Origin: Kiritimatiellia bacterium
GTDB lineage: Bacteria > Verrucomicrobiota > Kiritimatiellia > RFP12 > UBA1067
Assembly (NCBI GenBank): GCA_016302985.1
Contig: JAEDMN010000065.1
Coordinates: 1 to 14,123, forward strand
DNA: 14,123 bases
Direction of reading: 5' to 3'
The notes under the pieces are model-generated. The model saw only the letters and a program-made list of their open reading frames with translations, had not been told where the DNA came from and did not search any database. Of this stretch, positions 1-6,018 are shown in pieces (positions within the stretch are counted from its first letter, which is position 1; every line of letters starts with the position of its first letter). Made by a program: the position numbers and the translations under genes.

Positions 1-41
1 GCTCTTGAAATACCCGGTGATCACGCAGCCGGAGAATTTGG

Positions 42-47
42 TAGAAT
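42..47 (+). promoter_or_regulatory. Candidate -10 hexamer TAGAAT overlapping the first start codon
   Basis: TAGAAT matches TATAAT at five of six bases and stands out in a GC-rich region. It ends 7 nt before ATG55. If it is a real -10 box, transcription would begin at about 53-55 and translation would start leaderless at ATG55 rather than ATG46. No convincing -35 is visible: positions 17-24 read GTGATCAC. The competing reading is GGAG at 31-34 serving ATG46. Confidence 0.35.
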
Positions 48-1977
48 GTCGTCCATGGCACTCGTTGAGAAGCTGAAGACGTATCTGAAGCGGCCGTCGT
101 CGGTCGCGTTTCTCGTGTTCGCCGCGGTGTACGCCGTCGCGCTGGGGGGGATCTTCTGGGGCGCCTGGGCGCTGGACAAGGTCCCGGTCGCGCCGGACTG
201 CCAGACGACCTTCGCGGTGGACGACGCGGCCGTCTGGTTCCGCGGCGTGCTCGCGGGCGGGCCGTTCATCCCCTCCGACCTCATGCACGTCGTCGGGGGC
301 ATGTACGTCTGGGTCGAGCTGCAGTTCGCGCTCGCGGCCTTCCTGGCCGCGCTGGGCGTCGCCTTCTACCTGCGCGGCCGGCGCTGCTCGCCCCTCGCGT
401 GCTACGGCGCCGGCGCGGCGTACGGCCTGATGGGCTACTGCTTCACGCTGTTCTCGGCCGGCCATCTCGGCTGGTTCCTCTGGCTCATGTACGGGCCCTT
501 CGCGTTCGGCCTCGTCGACCGCGCCGTGCGGAAGGGGAAGTGGCGGAACTGGGCGCTGCTGGGCGCGGTGCTGGCCTGGTCGAGCGTCCGCCAGCCGGAC
601 CTCTGGCTGCTCTTCACCCTGCTCACCTTCTTCTATGGCGTCTGGTGCCTCGTGCGCGAGCGGAGGACCCTCCGCTGGGGACGGACCTTCGCGGGCGTGG
701 GCGTCTGCGTCCTGGCCACGCTGCTCGTGGGCATGCCGCAGTACGGGCACGCGATCTTCCACGAGCTCGGCAACCGCGAGAAGCAGATCGCCGAGTCGAC
801 CGGCGGGGACGCGTCCGCCGCCGCCGCGAAGTCGGACGACCCCGCGGCCCGGGCGAAGGCCCGCGAGGAGCGCTGGCGCTTCTGCACGAGCTGGTCCCTG
901 CCGCCGGAGGACACGCTCGAGTTCCTCGTCGCCGAGGTCCACGGCGGATCGAACGACCCGCGCGTCTTCCAGCAGCCCGGCAACAGGCCCTACCAGGGCC
1001 GCCTCGGCCAGCAGGGCGTGGTGCCGCCCGGGCCGGGCGGACGCCATCCCGTCACCGGCCAGATGCTGAAGGCGGGCGACGTCTACTGGATGCCCTACCG
1101 CCAGCATTCGCTCTACTTCGGCGTCCTCACGCTGGGCTTCGCGTGCGCGGGCGTCGTCGGCTGGGCGCTGCTGCGCCGCCGCCGCGCCGCGGACGCGGCC
1201 GGGGCGGACTGGTCGGACGTGCCGTTCTGGATCGGCGCCGCGGTTCTCGTCTACCTCTGCGCGCTCGGCGGCTTCACGCCGTTCTACCGCCTCGTCTTCG
1301 CCCTCCCGTTCGGCGACCAGATCCGCTGCCCCGTCAAGTTCGTGCACCTGCTGGAACTCTGCGCGGCGGTGCTGGCCGGCTTCGGCGCGGAGTTCCTCCG
1401 GGCCCGCTTCGGCGCCGGCCGCGCGTGGGTCGCGCCGGTGCTCGCCGCGGCGCTGGCCCTCAACGTGCTCGACCTCGCGCGCGTCGACGCGAAGTACCTC
1501 GCGGTGCAGGACGTCGCGTTCCAGCGCGCCGCGAACGAGGCGGCGGAGGACGTCGCGAAGCTGGGCGGCGGGAAGGTCTTCGTGGCGATGGCGCCCCAGG
1601 AGGGCGGCCGCCTCGTCGGCGAGTCGTTCGGGCTCCACGGGGTGGAGACGGCCGCGTCCCCCGACGAGCCGGGCGTCCGCTTCGTGGCCGCGGGCGGGAG
1701 CGCGCTGCGCGACGACGCGCGGCTCAACGCCCAGCTGAAGTCCGGCGCGCTCCGGTCCGCCGGCATGTACACGCTCTCGCAGCAGAAGGGGATCCGGCGC
1801 GCGGCGCAGGCGAGCGCGATGCTCGCGCTGCTGCAGGTGGCGGCCGTCCCGGCCCCGGCGCCGAAGGAGGCGCCGGCCCCGGACCGCGCGAAACAGCTGC
1901 TCGGACTGCTGTCGGTGCTGGCGACGCTGGGCGTCGCCGGCTGGGGGCTGGCGGCCCTGCGCCGCCGGCGGGGCTGA
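46..1977 (+). CDS. YfhO-like / GT-C-type polytopic membrane protein
   Basis: A 643-residue integral membrane protein with about 11-12 hydrophobic segments. Roughly seven lie between residues 20 and 232, followed by a large soluble loop (about 235-350), then more helices up to about 482, a soluble stretch, and a last helix near 620-638 ending in RRRRG. The loop carries W-[RFC]-TSWSLPPEDTL (277-291), and the later segment FGDQIRCPVKF (422-432) resembles the R-x-P-x-K signature of large YfhO-like proteins common in PVC bacteria. By family this would be a GT-C-fold enzyme using a lipid-linked sugar at the outer membrane face, but no substrate can be read from the sequence. Acidic residues D51, D59 and D60 in the first outer loop are candidate catalytic positions (inference). 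GGAG at 31-34 supports ATG46; ATG55 is the alternative. The next gene begins 27 nt downstream. Confidence 0.75.
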   Translation: MSSMALVEKLKTYLKRPSSVAFLVFAAVYAVALGGIFWGAWALDKVPVAPDCQTTFAVDDAAVWFRGVLAGGPFIPSDLMHVVGGMYVWVELQFALAAFLAALGVAFYLRGRRCSPLACYGAGAAYGLMGYCFTLFSAGHLGWFLWLMYGPFAFGLVDRAVRKGKWRNWALLGAVLAWSSVRQPDLWLLFTLLTFFYGVWCLVRERRTLRWGRTFAGVGVCVLATLLVGMPQYGHAIFHELGNREKQIAESTGGDASAAAAKSDDPAARAKAREERWRFCTSWSLPPEDTLEFLVAEVHGGSNDPRVFQQPGNRPYQGRLGQQGVVPPGPGGRHPVTGQMLKAGDVYWMPYRQHSLYFGVLTLGFACAGVVGWALLRRRRAADAAGADWSDVPFWIGAAVLVYLCALGGFTPFYRLVFALPFGDQIRCPVKFVHLLELCAAVLAGFGAEFLRARFGAGRAWVAPVLAAALALNVLDLARVDAKYLAVQDVAFQRAANEAAEDVAKLGGGKVFVAMAPQEGGRLVGESFGLHGVETAASPDEPGVRFVAAGGSALRDDARLNAQLKSGALRSAGMYTLSQQKGIRRAAQASAMLALLQVAAVPAPAPKEAPAPDRAKQLLGLLSVLATLGVAGWGLAALRRRRG

Positions 1978-1990
1978 ACGTCTTCGGACC

Positions 1991-1997
1991 AAGGAGG
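1991..1997 (+). promoter_or_regulatory. Strong Shine-Dalgarno for the DUF5696-like gene
   Basis: AAGGAGG lies 7 nt before ATG2005, a near-perfect ribosome binding site. It fixes the start codon and shows that this organism uses ordinary Shine-Dalgarno initiation inside operons. Confidence 0.85.
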
Positions 1998-2004
1998 CTG
2001 GAAC

Positions 2005-3795
2005 ATGCGGAAGAACCTGTGGATGGCCGTGGCGGCGCTGGGCGCGTTGTCGGCGGCGGGCGGACTGACGGTCGAGATCGAGACGCTGGACGGGAAGAAG
2101 GAGGTGCGCGCCGCGGAGGTCGGCTTCCGGGACGGACGCGGCGAACTCCGCATCCCGAAGGACGGCCTGCCGCGCAACCTGAAGCGCGTGACCATCACGT
2201 CCGACGACGCCTCCGTCCCCGCGGGGACGGACGGCTACTGGGTCAACTCCGACGGCGAGCTCGGGACCTTCCGCGCGCGGGAGAAGGACGGCGTGCGCCG
2301 CAGCGCGCGCCCGCACATGCCGTTCTTCGGCGTGAAGACCCCGTCCGCCACGTGGGTCGGCATCGTCACGGGCATGCCCTGCCACTACTCCTTCTCGGTC
2401 GAACTGAAGAAGGGCGTCTACTCGTTCGCCCTCGCGTTCGACCGCGAGATGGCCGAGCCCTACGAGGACCTCGCGGTGCAGTTCCGGCTCCTGGAAGGGG
2501 CCGACGCCGACTACGCGGGCATGGCGCGCGCCTACCGCGCGCACCAGCTCGCGCGCAGGGCCGTCGTCCCCCTGAAGGAGCGCGCGAAGGCGTGTCCCGA
2601 GCTCGCGTACGCCGCGCAGTGGCCCGAGGTGCGCGTGCGCCACGCCTGGAAGCCGGTCCCGAGCCCGGTGCCCGACCAGACGGTGAAGGACGAGCCGCCG
2701 GTGAAGCCCGTCGTCACGTTCGACCGCTTCGCGCGGATCGCGGACGAGTTCAGGCGCCAGGGGATCGGCGGCGCGGAGTTCTGCCTCGTCGGCTGGAACG
2801 TCGGCGGGCACGACGGCCGCTGGCCGCAGATCTTCCCCGTCGAGCCGTCCCTCGGCGGCGAGGCGAAGCTGAAGGCCGCGATCGCGCACGCGCAGGAACT
2901 GGGCTACCAGGTCGTGGCGCACTGCAACCACCGCGACGCCTACCTCATCGCGGATGCCTGGGACGCCGAGTACATCCGCGAGAAGAACGCGGACGGCACC
3001 CTCCGCCGCGGAAAGACGACCTGGGGCGGCGGCCGCATGTACACCATCTGCCCGAAGCGCGCGTACGAGCGCTTCGCGCTGCAGCAGATGCCGATGGTGC
3101 GCGCGCTGGGCTTCCGCGGCCTCCACTACCTGGACGTCTACAGCTGCGTCGGCGCCGAGGGCTGCCCCGACCCGCGCCACCCGCTCACCCTGCGCGACGG
3201 CGCGCGGTACGTCGGGCACATCCTGCAGCTCGGCCGCGACACGTTCGGCGGCATCCAGAGCGAGGGCTCCTACGACCAGAACGCGGGCCAGCTCGACTAC
3301 GTGCTCTACGTCTCCTTCGCGCGTCCGTTCGAGGCGGACACCTACAAGGGGCTCGTCGACCGGCTGGTCCCGATGTTCCAGCTCGTGTACAACGGCATCA
3401 TCATGTCCAACCCCTACACGACCACCGTCAACGCGCAGATCAAGGGGCGCGCGAGCGAGCTGAAGGCCGTCGAGTTCGGCGGCCGCCCGAGCTTCTACTT
3501 CTACGCGAACTTCCTGACGCCCGGCAAGGGGAAGAACTGGATGGGCGACATCGACCTCACCTGCGGGACGGACGAGAAGCTCGCCGAATCCGTCGGGCAC
3601 ATCCGCCGCGCCGTCGACGACTACGCGAAGCTGCGCGACCTGCAGTTCGCGTTCATGGACGGACACGACGAGCTCGCGCCCGGCGTCTTCCGCACGCGCT
3701 ATTCCGACGGTTCGCGCGTCTACGTGAACTACAACGCGCAGGCGGCGGAGGCCGACGGCGTCTCCATCCCCGCGCAGGACTGGGTCCGGAAGTAG
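2005..3795 (+). CDS. Secreted DUF5696-like protein, probable TIM-barrel glycoside hydrolase
   Basis: A 596-residue protein with an N-terminal signal peptide (K3, then a hydrophobic run to about residue 20, small residues before L21). A beta-rich N-terminal region is followed from about residue 230 by a barrel-like domain: GWNVGGHDGRWP, then LGGEAKLKAAI, GYQVVAHCNHRDAY, and GLHYLDVYS followed by DPRHPLT. This pattern agrees with the DUF5696 family as I remember it, which is distantly related to GH101-type glycosidases. D377 (YLDVYS) and E420 (IQSEGS) sit at strand ends and are candidate nucleophile and acid/base; that is inference. The substrate is unknown but presumably an extracellular glycan. 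It probably shares an mRNA with the upstream membrane protein and the sigma factor 7 nt downstream. Start choice is firm because of the AAGGAGG site. Confidence 0.75.
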   Translation: MRKNLWMAVAALGALSAAGGLTVEIETLDGKKEVRAAEVGFRDGRGELRIPKDGLPRNLKRVTITSDDASVPAGTDGYWVNSDGELGTFRAREKDGVRRSARPHMPFFGVKTPSATWVGIVTGMPCHYSFSVELKKGVYSFALAFDREMAEPYEDLAVQFRLLEGADADYAGMARAYRAHQLARRAVVPLKERAKACPELAYAAQWPEVRVRHAWKPVPSPVPDQTVKDEPPVKPVVTFDRFARIADEFRRQGIGGAEFCLVGWNVGGHDGRWPQIFPVEPSLGGEAKLKAAIAHAQELGYQVVAHCNHRDAYLIADAWDAEYIREKNADGTLRRGKTTWGGGRMYTICPKRAYERFALQQMPMVRALGFRGLHYLDVYSCVGAEGCPDPRHPLTLRDGARYVGHILQLGRDTFGGIQSEGSYDQNAGQLDYVLYVSFARPFEADTYKGLVDRLVPMFQLVYNGIIMSNPYTTTVNAQIKGRASELKAVEFGGRPSFYFYANFLTPGKGKNWMGDIDLTCGTDEKLAESVGHIRRAVDDYAKLRDLQFAFMDGHDELAPGVFRTRYSDGSRVYVNYNAQAAEADGVSIPAQDWVRK

Positions 3796-3802
3796 TCGCG
3801 CC

Positions 3803-4417
3803 ATGGCTGAAGCCCCCAAGACCTCGATCACGCTCCTCAAGGCGATCGCGAACAACGCGGAAAGCGTGCGCTGGGCCGAGTTCTGCCGCGTCTACGACGC
3901 GCCCATGCGCGCCTTCCTCGCGGCGCGCTATCCGGACGTCGAGCCGGACGACGCGATCCAGGACACGCTGATCACGCTGCTGCGCGTCCTCCCCGGGTAC
4001 ACCTACCTGCCGGACGAGCGCGGCCATTTCCGCAACTACCTGCTCGGCATCCTCAAGTACCGCGCGCTGGACATCCTGCGGCGGCGCAAACGGGACGCGC
4101 GGCTCTACGAGGGGCTCCGCGACGAAGACGTCGGGAACCTCGCCGCGCCGGAGCCGGAGGTGGACGAGGAGGAGGCCGCCTGGAAGCAGTCGGCCTACGA
4201 ATCCGCGCTGGCCCAGCTCATGGCGGACGGGCGGATTTCCGAGACCACGCGGCAGATCTTCCGCCACGTCGCGCTCCGCCACGAGCCGCCCGAGGCCGTC
4301 GCGGCCGCCTTCGGCACCACGCGCAACAACGTGGACCAGATCAAGAACCGGATGGTGGCGAAGCTGCACGACCTCGTCGTCGCGCTCGTGCAGGCGCGCG
4401 ACGGGGGCCGCCCCTAG
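3803..4417 (+). CDS. ECF-type RNA polymerase sigma factor
   Basis: A 204-residue protein with the two-domain layout of extracytoplasmic-function sigma factors. Region 2 spans about residues 22-97 (WAEFCRVYDAPMRAFL, then DDAIQDTLITLL, GHFRNYLLGILKYRALDILRRRKR). A charged linker (PEPEVDEEEAAW) leads to region 4 at about 135-190, with a helix-turn-helix at 163-184 (PEAVAAAFGTTRNNVDQIKNRM). It should direct core RNA polymerase to a specific promoter set. The acidic core-binding motif of region 2.2 is kept (E47, D49, D50, D54). No anti-sigma gene is adjacent; the only neighbour of signalling type is the convergent Ser/Thr kinase, a pairing common in Planctomycetes and relatives. It starts 7 nt after the DUF5696-like gene; GGAAG at 3788-3792 inside that gene's last codons is a workable ribosome site. 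Confidence 0.85.
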   Translation: MAEAPKTSITLLKAIANNAESVRWAEFCRVYDAPMRAFLAARYPDVEPDDAIQDTLITLLRVLPGYTYLPDERGHFRNYLLGILKYRALDILRRRKRDARLYEGLRDEDVGNLAAPEPEVDEEEAAWKQSAYESALAQLMADGRISETTRQIFRHVALRHEPPEAVAAAFGTTRNNVDQIKNRMVAKLHDLVVALVQARDGGRP

Positions 4418-5907
4418 AGCGCCTTCAGCAGCGTGTACGCGCGCCGGTTGCCCTGGGCGGCCGCGCGTTCCAGCCACTGCCGCGCCAGTTCGCGGTCGAG
4501 CGGCACGCCGTTCCCCGTGAGGTGGCATTCGCCCAGGAGCGCCTGGGCGGGGGCGTGTCCCGCGGACGCCGCCTGGCGGATCCAGTAGACGCCCTCCTCG
4601 GGATCGCGTCCGACGCCGCGCCCGACCAGGTAGCAGTAGCCGAGGTTCGACATGCCGCCGGGATGGCCCTTGAACGCCGCGGCCCGGAACCAGCGCGTCG
4701 CCTGCTGCGGATTGGGCTTGCAGCCGTGCCCGTCCGAATAGCAGAGCCCGAGCGAGTCCATCGCCCCGGCCACGCCCCCGTTGGCCGCGAGCACGTACAG
4801 CTCGAAGGCGCGCGCGCGGTCCCGTTCCGCGCCCTGGCCGTGGAAGTACATCTCGGCGAGGCGGCAGAGGGCTTCCGCGTTCCCGCCTTCCGCCAGGTCC
4901 GTCAGGCGGGAGAGGTAGGCGTCGTCGGCCTCGCCGGGCTCCCGTTCGAGCCGGACCTCCGCGGGCTTCGCGGGGGCGGGCTTCGCGGGGGCGGGCGCCG
5001 GTTGGGGCGGAACGGGCGGCGGCGCCTTCCCGCCGCCCGGGGAGAGCAGCAGCAGCGCCAGGCAGGCGAGGCCGCAGACCGCGCCCGCGACGGCGAGGTG
5101 GTAGGGCAGGTTGCGGTGGCGGACCGCCGCGGCGAAGGCCTCGGCCGAGGCGTGGCGCTCCCCGGGGTCGGAGTGCGTGGCCTGGCGGATGATCACCCGC
5201 CAGAAGTGCGGGGGACGGCCGCGGAAGCAGGCGCGGGCGATCTTGCCGAGCGAGAAGATGTCCCCCGCGACGGAGCTCTCGCCCCGGAGCAGCTGTTCGG
5301 GCGGGGCGTAGTCGAGCGTGCCGACGCCCACGGGCCGGCCGCCGTCCAGCGAGATGTCGCGCGGGCGCGGAATGGACGGACGCGCGGCGACCGGCTTGAC
5401 CAGGCCGAGGTCGATGAGCACCGGCGTCCCGTCGCGGCGGAGCATGATGTTGGTCGGCTTCAGGTCGCGGTGCACGTAGCCGGCACGGTGGAGCTGCCCG
5501 ACGGCCTCCGCGACGCGGAGGACGAAGGGGGCGATCTTCAGGCGGGGGAGCGGCAGCTCGACCGCGAGCAGGAACTCCATCACGTAGAACGGACGGCCCC
5601 GGAAGACCCCCTGCGCGTAGAAGCCGGGCAGCCAGCGGGAACTCCCCGAGAGGGACTTCAGCGTGCGGACCTCCTCGTCGAAGCGCGGGCGCGCGTTCGG
5701 CGCGTCGTTCGCGAGCAGCTTCAGCGCGGCCTCGCCGCCGTTGCTCACGTGCGTGACGCGGTAGACCTCGCCGGAGAGCCCGCTGCCGAGATAGACCTCG
5801 ACGCGCCAGCCGTCGACCGTCTCGCCGACGGCGAGGCGGCCCTGCGGGGTCTCCTCCGCGGGACGTCTGTCCAGCCAGCTCAGGGTTTCGTCGAGATCCA
5901 GGTCCAT
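4414..5907 (-). CDS. Membrane Ser/Thr protein kinase with C-terminal Sel1 repeats
   Basis: A 497-residue Hanks-type kinase. The glycine loop LGSGLSGEVY is at 40-49, the ATP lysine K63 is in AALKLL, the likely helix-C glutamate is E78 or E79, and the catalytic loop HRDLKPTN is at 146-153. The metal-binding motif reads D166-L-G instead of DFG, and YAPPEQ is at 200-205. All catalytic residues are present, so it is probably active, though the C-lobe is short. One transmembrane helix (about 271-289) is followed by a Pro/Ala/Lys linker (295-317) and four Sel1 repeats of exactly 36 residues (343-378, 379-414, 415-450, 451-486). The kinase would be cytoplasmic and the repeats extracytoplasmic, probably a protein-binding sensor (inference). 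It converges on the sigma factor gene with a 4-nt overlap and diverges from the A2M gene. No Shine-Dalgarno is visible before ATG5907. Confidence 0.9.
   Translation of the reverse strand: MDLDLDETLSWLDRRPAEETPQGRLAVGETVDGWRVEVYLGSGLSGEVYRVTHVSNGGEAALKLLANDAPNARPRFDEEVRTLKSLSGSSRWLPGFYAQGVFRGRPFYVMEFLLAVELPLPRLKIAPFVLRVAEAVGQLHRAGYVHRDLKPTNIMLRRDGTPVLIDLGLVKPVAARPSIPRPRDISLDGGRPVGVGTLDYAPPEQLLRGESSVAGDIFSLGKIARACFRGRPPHFWRVIIRQATHSDPGERHASAEAFAAAVRHRNLPYHLAVAGAVCGLACLALLLLSPGGGKAPPPVPPQPAPAPAKPAPAKPAEVRLEREPGEADDAYLSRLTDLAEGGNAEALCRLAEMYFHGQGAERDRARAFELYVLAANGGVAGAMDSLGLCYSDGHGCKPNPQQATRWFRAAAFKGHPGGMSNLGYCYLVGRGVGRDPEEGVYWIRQAASAGHAPAQALLGECHLTGNGVPLDRELARQWLERAAAQGNRRAYTLLKAL
4450..4881 (-). 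repeat. Four tandem Sel1 (TPR-like) protein repeats in the kinase
   Basis: Residues 343-486 of the kinase divide into four 36-residue units with no gaps. Each has the Sel1 pattern A-x-x-x-L-G-x-x-Y-x-x-G-x-G followed by A-x-x-W-[FIL]-x-x-A-A-x-x-G. Sel1 repeats form helical-hairpin scaffolds for protein-protein contact. The repeats have diverged at the DNA level, so this is an old expansion. Confidence 0.85.
4966..4995 (-). repeat. Two perfect 15-bp tandem units in the kinase linker
   Basis: On the plus strand CTTCGCGGGGGCGGG occurs twice in succession (4966-4980 and 4981-4995). It encodes the PAPAK repeats of the Pro/Ala/Lys linker just after the membrane helix. The identical units suggest recent slippage, so linker length may vary between strains. 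Confidence 0.8.
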
Positions 5908-5913
5908 GCGAGC

Positions 5914-5919
5914 ATTCTA
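5914..5919 (-). promoter_or_regulatory. Candidate -10 box for the kinase gene, possibly leaderless
   Basis: On the minus strand TAGAAT (five of six matches to TATAAT) ends 6 nt before the kinase ATG, placing the expected transcription start at or next to the A of the ATG. The hexamer 17 nt upstream (5937-5942, TTACGG) is a poor -35. No ribosome site lies at a workable distance; the nearest GGAG is about 23 nt away. Together these fit a leaderless mRNA. Confidence 0.45.
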
Positions 5920-5950
5920 GCAAATTTCATCTCCGCCCGTAAGATGCCCT

Positions 5951-5970
5951 CCCCCTGCGCGTGTAGGGGG
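5951..5970. promoter_or_regulatory. 20-bp imperfect palindrome, candidate operator
   Basis: CCCCCTGCGCGTGTAGGGGG is symmetric about 5960/5961: eight of ten positions pair perfectly and the other two are G-T. It lies in the 111-nt gap between the divergent kinase and A2M genes, just upstream of the kinase's presumed -35 and 49 bp from the A2M start. It could bind a dimeric regulator. As RNA it could also fold into a hairpin; no U-tract follows, so a terminator is unlikely. Confidence 0.4.
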
Positions 5971-6005
5971 TGTCGGTCCCGGTGAGGGCCGGCGTCAATC
6001 GATTC

Positions 6006-6012
6006 GGAGGAG
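6006..6012 (+). promoter_or_regulatory. Strong Shine-Dalgarno for the A2M gene
   Basis: GGAGGAG is placed 6 nt before ATG6019, which fixes the start of the long A2M frame. I could not find a convincing promoter for this gene in 5908-6005, so its transcription start is unplaced. Confidence 0.8.
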
Positions 6013-6018
6013 TGGAAC

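Noticed and set aside
399..3971. A 1190-residue open frame on the plus strand across the first two genes.
   Set aside because: It is overwhelmingly Arg/Ala/Pro/Gly, has no domain signature, and overlaps two well-supported genes in another frame. Stop codons are rare in off-frames at this GC content.
4403..4414. GGGGG-CCG-CCCC as a possible terminator between the convergent genes.
   Set aside because: Only a 4-bp stem with a tight loop, no T-tract on either strand, and it lies in the coding sequence of the sigma factor.
3653..5985. Long open frames antisense to, or in other frames of, the sigma factor and kinase genes (minus 3653-5923; plus 4522-5985).
   Set aside because: No recognisable motifs and biased composition; the kinase frame has all its catalytic motifs and four perfect-length Sel1 repeats.
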